From assembly GCA_011109175.1 (NCBI GenBank), contig RDEW01000041.1, positions 310,001 to 374,000 on the forward strand: DNA of 64,000 nucleotides, read 5' to 3'. Shown in pieces: positions 1-11,130 of this stretch; the first letter of the stretch is position 1; the number at the start of each line of letters is the position of its first letter. A program made the translations under genes and the position numbers. Below the pieces are notes generated by a model. The model made no database searches. It was not told where the DNA came from and saw only the letters and a list, made by a program, of their open reading frames with translations. The DNA is from Dicyema japonicum (lineage: Eukaryota > Dicyemida > Rhombozoa > Dicyemidae).

Positions 1-68
1 GCCCAGTTGTGGGAAATATAAAGGCGTGTGAAACACCAAAAATGTTAATGTTATTACCACCAAATCAG

Positions 69-1598
69 TCAACTCCACCTGACAATTCGTATTCCTGCAG
101 ACGGAAGGGTAACAAATAAGTTAGATTTAATGTCATTTTCGATATAATACTCTTTCACAACTTTCTTCATGAATTCATCCACCATTTTAGTCGGCACGAT
201 GGAGACAGAACAACCTCCCCAACCAGCCCCCGTTAGTCGAGACCCCAATGCCCCAGCCTTTCTACAGATTAAATCAGATCTCCCACAAGCATTTTTTTAC
301 GAGTTGATCGAGCATTGGACAGCTACAGTCGTACAGAACCGAACAGCTGTGGTGACTCTTGTTCATTAGGTCCCCAGTTTTGTTTGAATGGTAAGATCCT
401 CGACTTCCTGAGCTGACTTTTGGCAAATCTCCACGAATTTTCTTACTCTCAGGGCCTCACCGTACACGTGGGTTGCCGTAAGTACAAGGAGAATTGTCTC
501 ACTGGAAATTATATCACACAGCTACACCTGAGCGCACATTCGGGGACAAAATCTTATCCATAAGCACTTCTTCAGAAATCTCGAGTTCATTGGCAACCTC
601 AGCACGTGTGTAATCGTTCATGTGGAGTATTTCCTCGACTTTCGATAGCATCTCCTCTAATGTGAGACCCAAAGATTGTTGCAAAGTGCCTAATTTGAGT
701 ACTTTCCTCCACTCCAAGCCGGTTCTTTTAGCCATGATCTTGGAATTCCTCAAACTGGGGTACCATTGCTGCAAGCCGGCACTCACTGACACGGACGTTG
801 AAGTGAGTTGTGGCAGCCTTGTTGAACTCTACACCAGAATTTGCCACCACAAAAGATATTCCTTTGGGAAGAGGTACTGAGGCGGTCTTCAGTGGGTCAA
901 ATTCGATTGATAGAGCTGATCCTTCCAAGACAAGAAAGAAGCTGCCTGGTCCATTCCACCTCCCTGGGTACCGATCAGTCGCTCAAACACGGCACACAAT
1001 TCAGCCAACTCACTCTGCCCGTTAAAACTGAAAATTTACCGCTGATTTGTCTCCAGCTCCGAGCACGTGGTATACAACTACAGCAGAAGCGCAGACAAGG
1101 GCACTGGAACTCGAAAGACCGGCTGATGGAGGGATTATTCCGTCTACGAGAATCTTAAAATCACCAAAAATGTAAACATTTAGTCCATTCAGTTTCCTTT
1201 TAAGGTTGGAAGTCATCCCTATTATTCCGCAAAGCACATAGTTGTACCAAAAAGGCTCAGAGAGGATGATTAAAGGTTCAGAGGTGGAGAAATCGCTAAA
1301 TAATGTTGATTAATACGGATATTTATCGGTGTTGGTGTTAAAAATGTTGATTTGTGAGGATTTGTTGACAGAAACTGCAATCACAACGTCCTGCATAAGA
1401 GCCATTGGGCAAACTCCGTATCCGCAGTAGTCAATGTGTTCACCTAAAATGTTTTTATTGGTTACCTATAAGATTTACTCTGCCTGGGGCCCGGACAAAA
1501 AATGCTGGTTTGCAACCAAATCGGTTTTCAAATAGAACAGATAAAGAGGTAAGCCTTTGAGAATTTTTGCTATCGTAAATTGGAATAGACTGCGACAT
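69..1598 (-). CDS. GALK2: N-acetylgalactosamine kinase (GALK2-like GHMP kinase)
   Basis: This is a GHMP-family sugar kinase that phosphorylates GalNAc or galactose at C1 in the cytosol. The signatures are in order. The galactokinase motif [14 protein letters not shown] is split by a 22-nt intron at 1444-1465, the ATP-binding motif is [13 protein letters not shown], then comes GTQGGGMDQ, and LTGAGWGGC lies near the C-terminus. Central segments such as [17 protein letters not shown] and the HVYGEALRV region favour GALK2 over GALK1. The start is the ATG at 1598, giving [10 protein letters not shown]; the stop is at 69-71. Other introns are 1154-1177 (24 nt), 1015-1039 (25 nt) and 739-763 (25 nt). 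The frame breaks by one base near 922 and at the C run 372-375. The joins near 490-515 and near 300 are also unresolved. The gene is otherwise complete, so I suspect consensus errors more than decay. The family call is firm. Confidence 0.92.
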
Positions 1599-1599
1599 C

Positions 1600-2740
1600 G
1601 GTGGATTTAAAAATCTATTTATTTATTTTGATTTGGCTTGACTTAAAAAATATTTTTAAATAATTATCATTAAATTTTATTTACATTTTTACTATTTTTG
1701 ATAATAAATAGATTTACCATCTTGAAACTTGTCCGAAAATAAGTGACTCAGAATCAATACTACCACGTGGTTTACGAGTTTACCTTGCAAGGTTAAGATG
1801 TGGACACCATTAAAATCTCCGCTCATACTTTATAAATTGGTTTTCGCCTCTGATGCACCTCGTTTCATTTGACGAACGAGGACCACCCTCCCCATGGTCC
1901 TCGCCGGGAAGCTCCAAAATATTGGAAGACGCTTAAGATAGGAAGAGAATCTGGATGGACTACGAGAGCTTGCGTATGACAGGGAAAATGGAGGAAGATG
2001 ACTTTGTTACTAGTTCAAGTTGCACATGCTTTGTTATTAGAGACGAGCGATGCCTGACCGTCATCCAAAAAGAATTATCTCTTCCATGTTCGAGCAGATA
2101 TAGATGGATTGATGGTTGGAAGGGACGTGTCCCACTCCGATCGGGAGAACCTGTAAAACTTGTTTCAGGTGTATCCGGTGATTAAAAACCACCTTGAAAT
2201 AAAAAATTCCAAAGATTATGGAAAAATCAACTATTTAATCACGCGATACCGACACATTGCAGCTTTGCCCTCATTTATCCCTCCTTCAAGCTCACACGAG
2301 TTCGTATTGGTCGTATAACCGGATGATCATAGTTACATGAGTACCCTTCGGTTTTTTACGAATCATGGATTCCAGAGGACATGGTGTGAGGCATTTCTAT
2401 TCAAAAGTCTATTGTTCCGTTACTCTGAGCATTTTTTATGATTATCTATGATATTACTGGCATTTGTCCAAAGATGTATGGCCCACGAGGCGTCTTTTAT
2501 GAAGTGGAAGCCTTGATGTACTGCTTGTATAGGGTGGGATGGTTTCCGATCTTCCACGGCCTTCTCACACCACTTTTAAATAGTTTTTGAATAAAGTTAA
2601 CGTGTAGACCTCTCAAGCAGCCATTCTGGTAAAATTTGAGCTGGCAACACGATTTCCTGTGAAAACTACTGAACTTTTTCAAGGATATTTTTACCTACCT
2701 CAGACAGCCCGACGTAGACTGAAGAATTTCGGAGTGACTT
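1600..2740. other. Gene-poor region with retroelement debris
   Basis: An AT-rich stretch follows the GALK2 start. From about 1840 to 2190 lies a G+C-richer block whose end, GGTGTATCCGGTGATTAAA, resembles the 3' end of the dispersed SINE-like repeat described below (GGTGTATCCGGGGTTAATAA). I read it as a decayed retroelement end. I see no convincing gene. Confidence 0.45.
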
Positions 2741-3680
2741 GATTTGGCGAGTCGTTACGACGGCTCCAAGCTTCTTATGCCTTTTTTCGTGGAACAGTTT
2801 AAACGGATTTTCCCTTATTCTCCAAAACTGAATCAATTATGTCCCCCATTCACATGTCAAATGAGGTGTTCTAGAAAAACCACATGCCGGTTCACCATAC
2901 GACAGACTCAAGAGAGCTCTTCGTGACTTCGTTAATGGCAGCATGCTTCGAGAACTGGCCATGTTTCGGTTGCAAAGGCGTTCAACAACTGATCCGCATC
3001 GACAGGGATGATGCTGGCACAAATCGACCCCGAAGGACATCTTGGTCCAAAGGGATCCAATTGAAATGCATCCAACCAAGCATCGCCGTAGGGGGGAAAG
3101 GGCTGACAGAATACGTTTCCGGCGATGTAAGCCGTTTGTTTCCAAAAACAGATTTTTGGTCTTGTAATTTATGTTGGTTCAGTTCTTCAATTTGAGTGGA
3201 TCAGAGGGACCTCCTTAAATCGCCGAGCACCCCAACCCCGCAGTAAGTTTCTGATCGAGTTGATTTGGAGTAATACTTGAGATGATGAAGGCAGATATTT
3301 CCTTATTCTGAATATGTGGGATAATCCCTTTGGAAATGGTGAAGCCAATATCAAGAGGTGCTCCTTGTAATTGCAGGACGGGGAGAAAACACAAGCCGCA
3401 TACACTGGCAAACTCTTCAACCGTTAAGGCCACAAAAAGTGGTCCAAGTGGGTCACCTCATTGAATACCAATCGATGATTAAATAAGGTCGAGATGAGTT
3501 GGAGAACCGTAGGGTAGGTTCACAATGTGTGTAATATTTGGGGCTCTCATCAAATCGGTTTCATGCAGATGATCCCTTCCCACTGAATTGAGGGCGTTGA
3601 GATGGCCTATTCGCAGCTGCCGCGGATACTCACTTCGAGTTGTACTGGTTTCAGTTAACATGACAGATCATCAATAACAA
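2740..3680 (-). pseudogene. Decayed LINE (family A) reverse transcriptase and C-terminal fragment
   Basis: Read on the minus strand in several frames, this holds a reverse transcriptase motif A-like stretch (NSVGRDHLHET), a motif B-like GDPLGPLF read near 3440-3460, and then a C-terminal part with HPCRCG and GYGEPACGF. The C-terminal part parallels better-kept copies at 60.85-61.92 kb (HPCRCG, then LNEIVRRAMDAAGY). Stops and frame changes show it is dead. It is 5' truncated, as LINE copies usually are. Confidence 0.7.
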
Positions 3681-4479
3681 GCCAGCACGAAAGCTTTGAA
3701 ACAAATCTTGGGGAAAAGCTTCAGACGGCGATTGGTCTTATTCCACCACCTGGCTTTAAGTTCACAAGCGAAGGAAGATATGTTTTTGGAAGTTAACGAG
3801 TTTGGATGAAGAAGCTACCAGATGGGCTCCCGCTTCGAAAGTGAAGGAGGACGAGAGATTTCTGACTGCCCGGCCGTAAACCATCCAAACTCTTACTGCT
3901 GCTTGGTGAGAAGGATTGGATTCTAACCATCACATCTGTTATTAGCAAATAATACGTGGAGGGGGCAGTTTAATGTCATTAAAAATTCCCTCAGAATCGA
4001 TGGAGAAGGAGTACCACTGTTCCAAAGAGGAAATGACTTCAAGACTGACCAGGGGGACACTTTCGGCTAAAAACAATGTCATAACAACTGGCTAGGTGTT
4101 TCCCTATTCAGCTCGGCACCAAGAGCATTCTGAAGAGAAAACTTTATTTCCCTGGTTAGGAAATGTTGCTATGGAAACACAATGTCCCAATGATTCACAT
4201 CTTCAAGCGATTGAAATGATCTCCTAAATCAGGTCATTTGAATAAAGATCACGTAAACTAGATAACCACAAAAATAGATCAAAGAATGTAATAAAGAAAA
4301 TGAACCATAGTACCGCTTTCCACTCATTTCAGGTCCCCAAGTTAGAAGAGGATGGCTGGCTGTGAACCAAGAGAAGTGGCTAATTAATAAGGAGAATAGG
4401 ATTTTTCTTAGAATTTTTTTTTAAAACGTGCCCGCATTTTTTTAGAAATTGTTCAAAATGTGGAATTCTGTCTCCAGGC

Positions 4480-4725
4480 CTCACTAGCTTGGCCAGCGTC
4501 CTAGTCAGTAGAGAATTCAGGGAGAGAGAGTAGAATACTCTTGACAAGAGTGCTACAGGCCATTAGCGACGAGAGATATGTAGGGAGAGAAACATCTACA
4601 GGGTTTCGAAGTCCAAGCCCTCCGAGTCTCACCGGCAGTGTGGCCTGCTTCCATGAGTAATCCCTCGAACTGTACTTCGAAGATACGCTCCGCTTCTGAC
4701 TTAATCGAAGACACGTGGAAAGAAT
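4480..4725 (-). pseudogene. LINE family A fragment
   Basis: The minus strand encodes WKQATLPVRLGGLGLRNP followed by VSLPTYLSSLMACSTLVK and LPEFSTD. The same module is found at 61.6-61.8 kb (VSLPAYSSSLTACEPLVR, then PPEFSTD). It is an isolated internal piece of the family A ORF. Confidence 0.65.
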
Positions 4726-4873
4726 AGTAATGCTTGTTTACCGATAATTTAATTAATTAGCATAATCAATATCAATTGGATAATTATAGTTTCATGATGA
4801 ATTGAGAGACATTGATACACGAAGTTTAGGAACGAGGAAGCGTCGGACACACTATACTCTGGGTTTAAATCGC

Positions 4874-5288
4874 TTATGGCCCAAAATTTGGAAGAGGGAC
4901 AGTCTGTTCACTATGAAGGATGTAACTTATGCGAGGTTTCAGAGCTAAAGAAGCTTCGGATACACAAATGTTCTTAATCCCTTCAGGCCCACGAATGGTA
5001 AGGTAGTACTCTCTACTTCCTACATTCAGAAAGACGTGGTGAGGTAGTGTGGTAAAGGTATCATCCGTCGCAGAAAAGACGGTCTGAAAAAGAAATATCA
5101 AGGGATCCTCTACTGGTTCACGTTCCTCACAATTCTGTTGAGGAATTATAAGAAGGAATTTTTCCTAAAGATTCTGGACGTCTGGTTATACTCAGAAGCC
5201 ATCACGTGCGTGGGAAATAATTGATCTCATTGCTATCGCCAATCATTCCTCTCTCCTCTTCCGTCAACCAAAGTATCTTGGCAACCAT
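4874..5288 (-). CDS. Unidentified protein of about 140 aa
   Basis: I do not recognise this protein. Starting at the ATG at 5288 (MVAKILWLTEEERGMIGDS), the reading frame continues to the stop at 4874 if one base is added at each of two short homopolymers, the G run 5212-5214 and the T run 5159-5163 (plus-strand view). The C-terminal half is uninterrupted and protein-like, with LPHHVFLNVGSREYYLTIRG and an end at TVPLPNFGP. A hydrophobic stretch lies before PLIFLFQTVFS. A CACGTG lies inside the frame at 5203. It could be a small housekeeping gene with undercalled homopolymers, or a pseudogene. No family is claimed. Confidence 0.45.
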
Positions 5289-5339
5289 TATGTTCCACAA
5301 GTCAGTTGGCTAGGATTAATCAACGATCAAACTGACTTA

Positions 5340-6200
5340 ATTAGCTATAAAATCTCAAGAATCAGCAATTACAAAACATCAAAGCCCTATAAAAGATTGC
5401 CTTGAAGTATAGAAACTTCAAAGGCTTCTCAGTCTTCCAAAACGATTACATAGTCTGTTTTAACATTTTATCGGTGCGTTTCCATTGCATGACTCCATAA
5501 ACTCAATCACTTACTGTTTTGGAGACAGTGGGGATGGATAGGCAGCCTAAGTACTCTCTTCTAACGAACGAAGCACAATCTATACCAATAACATCCACAT
5601 AATCCCAACATGAAGACATTTACGTTATATATAGGCATCTGTAGTGAAAAGAACCAAGAGAAGATGTTCCTCGATTCACGCTGTTCAAACAAGGACCCAG
5701 GTTAATGAGAGAAGCAAGAAAAAAGTAATTCTAACTTTCCGTAAAGTAAATAACATTGAAAAGAAGCCCCAGAACGTCGAAATGGTCCATAGAAGGCCTT
5801 GCAATCATGTGCGGAAACTCTCAGAGTGGTGGAAAGTCTTGGTCACCATCTAAATGACTTGTAACTCAATAAAGTTGGCTAAAAAGCAAAAACGTGAAAT
5901 ACACAGGGATAACGTCCTAAATAGCGTAAATTCAATATGTTAATAATGGGACAAGAATGCTGCATTTAGGCTATTGTGATAGAAGGTCACTTTCTTGTAC
6001 TCTGTCCCTCCTAGTGATGATCCTGGAAGGGGATCAAAAGGATCAACAGTTGTTCTAATGAGGAAAGGAAGTCCGGGTGAGATCTAAGCCATGCAATCCT
6101 CTTTATGTGAGGTATTCTTGATATTTACCTTCTGCGTTAACCGCAAAGTTAAAAACCACCGAGAATAGCTTTCGCCACAAATAATCATGACTTAATAAAT
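5340..6200. other. Intergenic, no supported gene
   Basis: The sequence is AT-rich. A short basic open frame at 5644-5853 on the plus strand has no recognisable features and lacks an ATG start. I see nothing else to annotate. Confidence 0.4.
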
Positions 6201-6239
6201 TGTCTCTAAGCAAAGCCACGTGTCTCCTTTCTTATCGAG

Positions 6240-6679
6240 GGGAATTGTCCCATTATTTACGACATCTGTCCACGGTTGGTCCCATCAACATCTCAGAGCT
6301 TAGTTTAGACACCCACGTGATGCAGATAAACTGGTAGCTTTGATGACTCACCAGATGTGTTTTCTTAGACAGCGAAGAACACAATCTGCCCATATAAGAG
6401 AAATTTCCACGAGAGTAATAGCACGTGGAAGATGTTGACGATTTGATATTGACAGAAGGCGTGCAATTGCCACGCATCAAACAAAGGCAGCACAAACAAA
6501 TCAGCGCAATCGTGACAGACAAATCAATAATTGGGCGGTCTTACAATCTCACAGCATTTCCACATTCGGAGATAGGTGATCAGCCCAAAGATCCAACAAG
6601 GCAGGGAGGTAGCAGCAAACAGCTACTCATGTCAATAAGTCTAACAAACGACAGTGCACGTGTCATCAGAGATTATTAA
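6240..6679 (+). CDS. Putative gene, unidentified
   Basis: An open frame from ATG 6425 to the stop at 6679 begins MEDVDDLILTEGVQLPRIKQ and runs through KSIIGRSYNLTAFPHSEIGD. Upstream, in other frames, are acidic protein-like stretches (SFDDSPDVF near 6340). These could be earlier exons if the gene has the short introns seen elsewhere. Four CACGTG sites fall within 6217-6662, a density otherwise seen around real genes here. The antisense frame (6253-6522) starts with a signal-peptide-like MSVTIALICLCCLCL and is a competing reading. I cannot decide between them. Confidence 0.28.
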
Positions 6680-6687
6680 ACGTGAGT
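6657..6687 (+). repeat. 31-bp direct repeat, left copy
   Basis: It starts CACGTGTCATCAGAG. A second copy at 7210-7240 differs at only two positions. The pair brackets a segment of about 520 bp carrying the acidic ORF on the minus strand, so it could be a long target-site duplication or a recombination scar. Confidence 0.8.
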
Positions 6688-6749
6688 TGTTTGGCATACA
6701 TATTATAAAGACAAAAATTAAAGAATCATACAAACAAGAAGAAGTAAAA

Positions 6750-7055
6750 TTAACTACTACTGCTGGTTCCCTCAACGGATCCTAGATATGGCTCGTCATC
6801 ATCACTGGAAGAGTCGGCGTTGCCGCTGGATTCACCTTGACTAGATTCGCTGAATAACTGGTCGTCTTCGGAGGAACAGGAGTCTTCGGCGTTTTTTACT
6901 AACAATGAAACCGACACAGACTTACCCTTCTTTACATTGTTGGGGACATCATTTTGCCCCTTTTGACGTGTTCGTTTGGAGGCTTGAACCTCTTTATCTG
7001 ATCCAGATGAGGCACTTTCATCGCTCTCTGCTCCAACCTGCTCCCTCGGACGCAT
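6750..7055 (-). CDS. Acidic Ser/Asp/Glu-rich low-complexity protein, 101 aa
   Basis: From ATG 7055 the product begins MRPREQVGAESDESASSGS, has a basic centre (ASKRTRQKGQ and NNVKKGKS) and ends in an acidic/serine tail (SSQGESSGNADSSSDDDEP, ending SSSS). Composition resembles disordered nuclear or chaperone tails, but no domain is visible, so I assign no function. It lies between the 31-bp direct repeats at 6657 and 7210, with a long AT-rich segment upstream. It could be the last exon of a larger gene, a complete small gene, or a retroposed fragment. Confidence 0.5.
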   Translation of the reverse strand: MRPREQVGAESDESASSGSDKEVQASKRTRQKGQNDVPNNVKKGKSVSVSLLVKNAEDSCSSEDDQLFSESSQGESSGNADSSSDDDEPYLGSVEGTSSSS

Positions 7056-7209
7056 TACGATGAAGACACTAAACAAACGTGGAAATAATAATCTATTATT
7101 TTTTAAGGTAAATTTTATAAAAAGTATTTATAATCAAAATAATTAAAATTTAAATTAAGTGTCATCTCACAAAAATCTGGAAAATATTTATTATCCAAAA
7201 ATTGTTTTA

Positions 7210-7240
7210 CACGTGTCAGCAGAGATTATTCAACGTGAGT
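7210..7240 (+). repeat. 31-bp direct repeat, right copy
   Basis: This is the right-hand partner of 6657-6687, starting CACGTGTCAGCAGAG. It is followed directly by a LINE 3' end. Confidence 0.8.
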
Positions 7241-7254
7241 AAAAACCGGAGCCT

Positions 7255-7402
7255 TAGAAACCCCCGCCCAATCCGGAAATGCGTTGGAACCCGGGAGGAA
7301 CACCGAGCAAGAATGAGATGGCTTATCGAGGCGGCCGGAATCACCTGACGGCTATGTAGTTATTTAATTTGTCGGTGATTTTTGGTTTCAATAAATAAAT
7401 AA
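7255..7402 (+). mobile_element. LINE 3' end with AATA tail
   Basis: A short 3' terminal segment contains AGGAACACCGAGCAAGAATG and ends TTTAATTTGTCGGTGATTTT, then AATAAATAAATAAA. The same terminal sequence is present in reverse at about 60.00-60.06 kb (AATTTGTCGGTGATTCTTGG, then AAATAAATAAA). Simple AATA-type tails are usual for RTE-like LINEs and their SINE partners. Confidence 0.6.
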
Positions 7403-7584
7403 AATAAACGAATCAGACTCCTGGCAGCCTTCTTCGGACAACTTTTCGATGATTCCGTCGAAGCTTTCACCTGCCCAGGATTTTCGTTGACTATCAAAGA
7501 CTTGTGGTTGTCCAGCACTAGCTGTTGCTCGCTTGATGATAACTAGCCTCCTACAAGCTAGCGAGGTCGGGGCCAACTGTCCTC

Positions 7585-7795
7585 ATTTGGCTTATAAAGG
7601 ATTTTATATTCCTTATAAAAGTTCACCCGTCCTAATAAAATATTTTGATCTCTCATAATGGCTTCCCCCATAAAGCATAGATGATTACTATTCTTAACAG
7701 AGTATTTCACCTCATAAGAAGTGGCTTGCCCTAACAAAGCACTTTAGTTCTCATAAAGCATTATTCGCCCTCACAGTAGTCCCCGCCAACATTAT
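7585..7795. repeat. Degenerate minisatellite of about 20-bp units
   Basis: Imperfect units such as CTCATAAGAAGTGGCTTGCCC and CTCATAAAGCATTATTCGCC follow each other. Some units are strongly diverged. A related AT-rich pattern may recur around 9540-9790. A dot-plot would show the exact period. Confidence 0.4.
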
Positions 7796-7852
7796 CGGTG
7801 TTGCGTGTCTCTCACGATTGCAACTGAGATCAACTGGAGAAGCCACCTGGTC

Positions 7853-8200
7853 TTACGTGCGTCGTCCCTTTTTAGTATAGCTAGGTGTCCAAGTTTCTTT
7901 AAAAAGAGAAACGATTTCCAACTTTATTCCTCCAGTTGTCTCGATCACAATGGGAAAGAACGCGAATCCGTCGCGTAGCGTTTCGTATTTCTTTTCCTTT
8001 GCGCTCATTGTTATTTCCGAGCCATGCAGTGCGCTCCCGATTATGTTGGATGGACAAAGAGGGTCGACACAAGTAGGATCCCAGACCAAAGGTTTTGAAT
8101 GGGAAAATTGTGATTCTGTCAGGCCGTTTTCCGTCTCCTCTGTCTAAGCCAACAGGTTCAAGTATGGTGGGGTATCTCACAGACTCCAGGGCTCGCTTGA
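7853..8200 (-). pseudogene. LINE family A C-terminal fragment
   Basis: The minus strand encodes TILEPVGLDRGDGKRPDRIT, then in another frame VWDPTCVDPLCPSNI, then SAKEKKYETL and a late FFPIVIETTG. This order (EPVGL, DGKRPDG, LVWDxTC, a KYE/KYA helix, then PxxxET) is the conserved C-terminal region of the family A ORF, as in the copy at 60.85-61.92 kb. Frame shifts show that it is inactive. Confidence 0.7.
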
Positions 8201-8302
8201 AAATTCCGTTGACCGTCTAATGTCTTGGGAATCGTCCTGCACTTCTTCGACGAGAGGGCATGGTGTCCATAATACTTTAAGTATTTCGGTCTCTTATAAG
8301 CA

Positions 8303-8303
<1 letters not shown>

Positions 8304-8329
<26 letters not shown>
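8304..8329. repeat. Run of 26 T
   Basis: The poly-T run lies just beyond the 3' side of the minus-strand LINE copy that ends near 8340. It reads as a poly-A tail on that strand. Confidence 0.85.
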
Positions 8330-8334
<5 letters not shown>

Positions 8335-8339
8335 TCAAA

Positions 8340-8860
8340 GAAATTTATTTATAACAATAAAATCGTTCTAAAGTCCAGCGGATATGATCGAGTGGCTGTT
8401 ACCTCTGACTACTGCCAGGGATATCCTTTGGAAAAGCCACTCGGTTTCGCCGACGCTCCTCGAGGCTTTGGTCAATAGACACCCAAGTGCTCTAAGGAAA
8501 GAGACCGTCTTGGGCCAAAGACTCCGCTCGTCTCGACGACCACTGGCTGTATATGAAAACGGTTTATGAGCTGCTGTATTCTTTATCTTCGAGTTTTCAT
8601 ATAAACGGGCGGCCTCTCCCGCTTTCATTGCCGACCTCAAAAGTTTCGACTGGGAAAAGCTTGTCAGTACAGGCAGCATCCCAAATTAAGCATTTGCCCC
8701 GAGAGAAGGGGAAGACAGTAATTCCATCGGTCGCTTCCCATCATCCCTACTCAACGCCCGTTGGCTTCTAGAATGGATGGGTATCCCGCCAACTCGAGGG
8801 CGCGCTTCACCACTTCATTTATAGCCTTACGCCTTGGGATGCTGGATGCACATACCTCTC
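8340..8860 (-). pseudogene. LINE family A C-terminal fragment
   Basis: The minus strand starts with a version of KAINEVVKRALELAGYPSIL near 8850. It ends with GETEWLFQRISLAVVRGNSH before a stop near 8368. The terminal motif WLFxRISLAxxRGN recurs in at least five other copies here. Internal frame shifts are present. Confidence 0.7.
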
Positions 8861-8879
8861 TTTTTCTCATGAAAAAACG

Positions 8880-9540
8880 CTTTATCCACGCAGAAATTAA
8901 ATTACGTCCTTCGAGGGGCTCCATGTTACCTGAAAATGCAACAACTCGGGGCGATTGACTCCCTATTCCGGTCTACAACCGAACGTAATTACTAATGTCG
9001 AATTCGACGAACAGGATGGGAACAAGCAACCTTGCCCGTTCGCTTGGTGGACTCGGAATTCTCTCACCATCTGATTTGGCACACCCGGCATATCAATCCT
9101 CATTGGACTCCAATCAGAATTTGATCATGATGATTCTCCAGCTCCCATCAGAGTCGTCAAAGATCGGAGATTTGGTACACCCTAAAGTCAAACAACTCGG
9201 GCAGAGAGACCTTTATGAGTCTGTTTGCGAGGATAAATACGAAGAGGCTTTTGAAAATATCTAAACCAACGACGAGCCTGTCTTTTAACTGCAAGATGCG
9301 AGTGGAGCGGGGCTTGGATCAATGCCCTACCAATTGGAAACGTGGGAACTCACCTAGACGATGAAACGGTCCGCACCGGAGTCCTCCATCAGACTTGGAT
9401 TGAAAGTTTGTCAACCCCATGAGTGCCGATGCGCCGGAAGGTCGACTGCTATGGACATCAATGCCCTTTCTTGTCGAAAAAGCGCAGGTCGATTCGCTAG
9501 ACACAAGGCTATAAGCAATTATTCTCCTTAACAAAACATT
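8880..9540 (+). pseudogene. LINE family A internal fragment
   Basis: The plus strand carries ARSLGGLGILSPSDLAHPAY, then CRCAGR and SCRKSAGRFARHKA in shifted frames, matching the order in the 61-kb copy (LGGLG, HPCRCG, CRRSAGRSPRHKALNE). It lies head to head with the minus-strand copy at 8340-8860. Confidence 0.65.
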
Positions 9541-11130
9541 TGGCTTTTATGGTCATCAATTTGCCTACCAATGATTCATATGGAGAGGATTTATTACAAG
9601 GCTATTCATCTGTCATGAAACCATTGGTAACTCCTATGAAGAGGAATTAATTTATCAAAAAAACCCAATTTATACAATAAGAGATTAAATTGGTTTTAAA
9701 TTTGAATAGCGGCTTAAGATCATAAAATCCTCTCTAATTATTTTTGCCTTAAGGATTTTGCCTAGCAATATGAAGAGAGGATTTTTCTGTATTTTTTATT
9801 TGAGTAGGAATAACTCACAAGCCTACCATCTCCTCCATTGTCACGAGAAGGATAAAGACATCATGAGACGGAATAGACATCACACCCTTCTGACCGATTA
9901 CCCCTTGGCTAACTGGTCCTTAATAAGTTCTGAGATTTTAATAAATCTATCAGAGATTATTTTTGAAGATTGGGGGAACTCTGTTGGTCCCCTGGTAATT
10001 ACGCAAGGTAAACGTACTTATTCTTACCAACAACGGAAAATATTTAATTAGCCAGAGCATGGATCTTCCGACTGTTTTGACGATGACTTGTAATGCAAAG
10101 TTACTAACTCTAGAAGACTGGGAAGTAACAGAGGAACATGTCAGCTGGTCGACTGACTCTTCAACGAGGGGACACGAGGGAAATGTTAGTGAGTACAACG
10201 CTACTAATTGTTAGCAATTTTATTGAACTTTGGGAGACTAATCAACGAATATTATTTTGAGTAGCTATGGGAGTCACAAAAACGGGATCACTGGAGTTGC
10301 ATGCATGGACATTGACGGAAATCGGCATCGATTGAATCTCTCCCTTGTTTTTGAATCCCAACGCCTATTGAGAATTGTTGGGTCATATATAGTTGATTAG
10401 AGCTTTTTTCAGCTTTTGGGACTTTTTGAGTTGAGTAAATTAATATTTTTGCTATTGGAGTTTCAAATATTAAGACATTTACCTATTTGGGGACATTACC
10501 CATCCCCCAAATTGTAAAAATACTCACTGAACATTACAAGGCTCAATAAATTGAGGAATAGGCGGCGTCTTCTTCACGGGAATACTATTTAAAGGACCAA
10601 AATGAGTTTTGCGACTGCCATGTCAGTTATAGTCATATACGACCACAAGAAGATCATCAACGTTATGTACTCTGCAACCTTATAAGAAACAAGGGGATCC
10701 ACGATATGATCAGATTTATCATCTTTGAGGGATTATCGGATTATATTTATTCATTAACCAAAACTATTAAAAAACAGCGTAGTTCTCTTCTCCCACGGTC
10801 AGTTATAGTATTCTAAATATGAGACCTACCTACTCGGTCCCCAAAGCCGAATTGATCTTCGAAATCTCATTTTGGCACTATTTTAGAAAATTAAAAATTT
10901 AGACTTCTTTTATCTTGGGGACCAGCCGACGCGGGCATTATCCTGTTCTGGAGCTCACGTTTTTGAGTATATGTTAAAAAGGCATTGGCTTTAGTTGACT
11001 ACGACTTCTTAAAAGAGATATTTTTATACTGAGTAACCCCCGATATATTGGAAAGAGGTTAAGAGTTAATAAATGTCTAATTAAGGTATATCCTGTTCCC
11101 ACGTCAAGTTAGCCATATTCTTTTCAACAT
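9540..11130. other. Gene-poor AT-rich region
   Basis: I see no supported gene in these 1.6 kb. An open frame at 9758-10051 on the plus strand has no recognisable motif. Repeat-like phrases near 9540-9790 resemble the degenerate minisatellite at 7.6 kb. Confidence 0.4.

Noticed and set aside
4874-5101. Resemblance of LPHHVFLN to the AMPK beta-subunit C-terminal motif
   Set aside because: Only a few residues agree, and the upstream sequence does not fit the AMPK beta architecture.
5644-5853. Basic plus-strand ORF (KRTKRRCSSIHAVQT)
   Set aside because: No ATG start, no recognisable motif and no conserved context.
8553-8958. Plus-strand ORFs across 8.4-8.96 kb
   Set aside because: They are antisense to, or out of frame with, the family A LINE copy ending in WLFQRISLAVVRGN.
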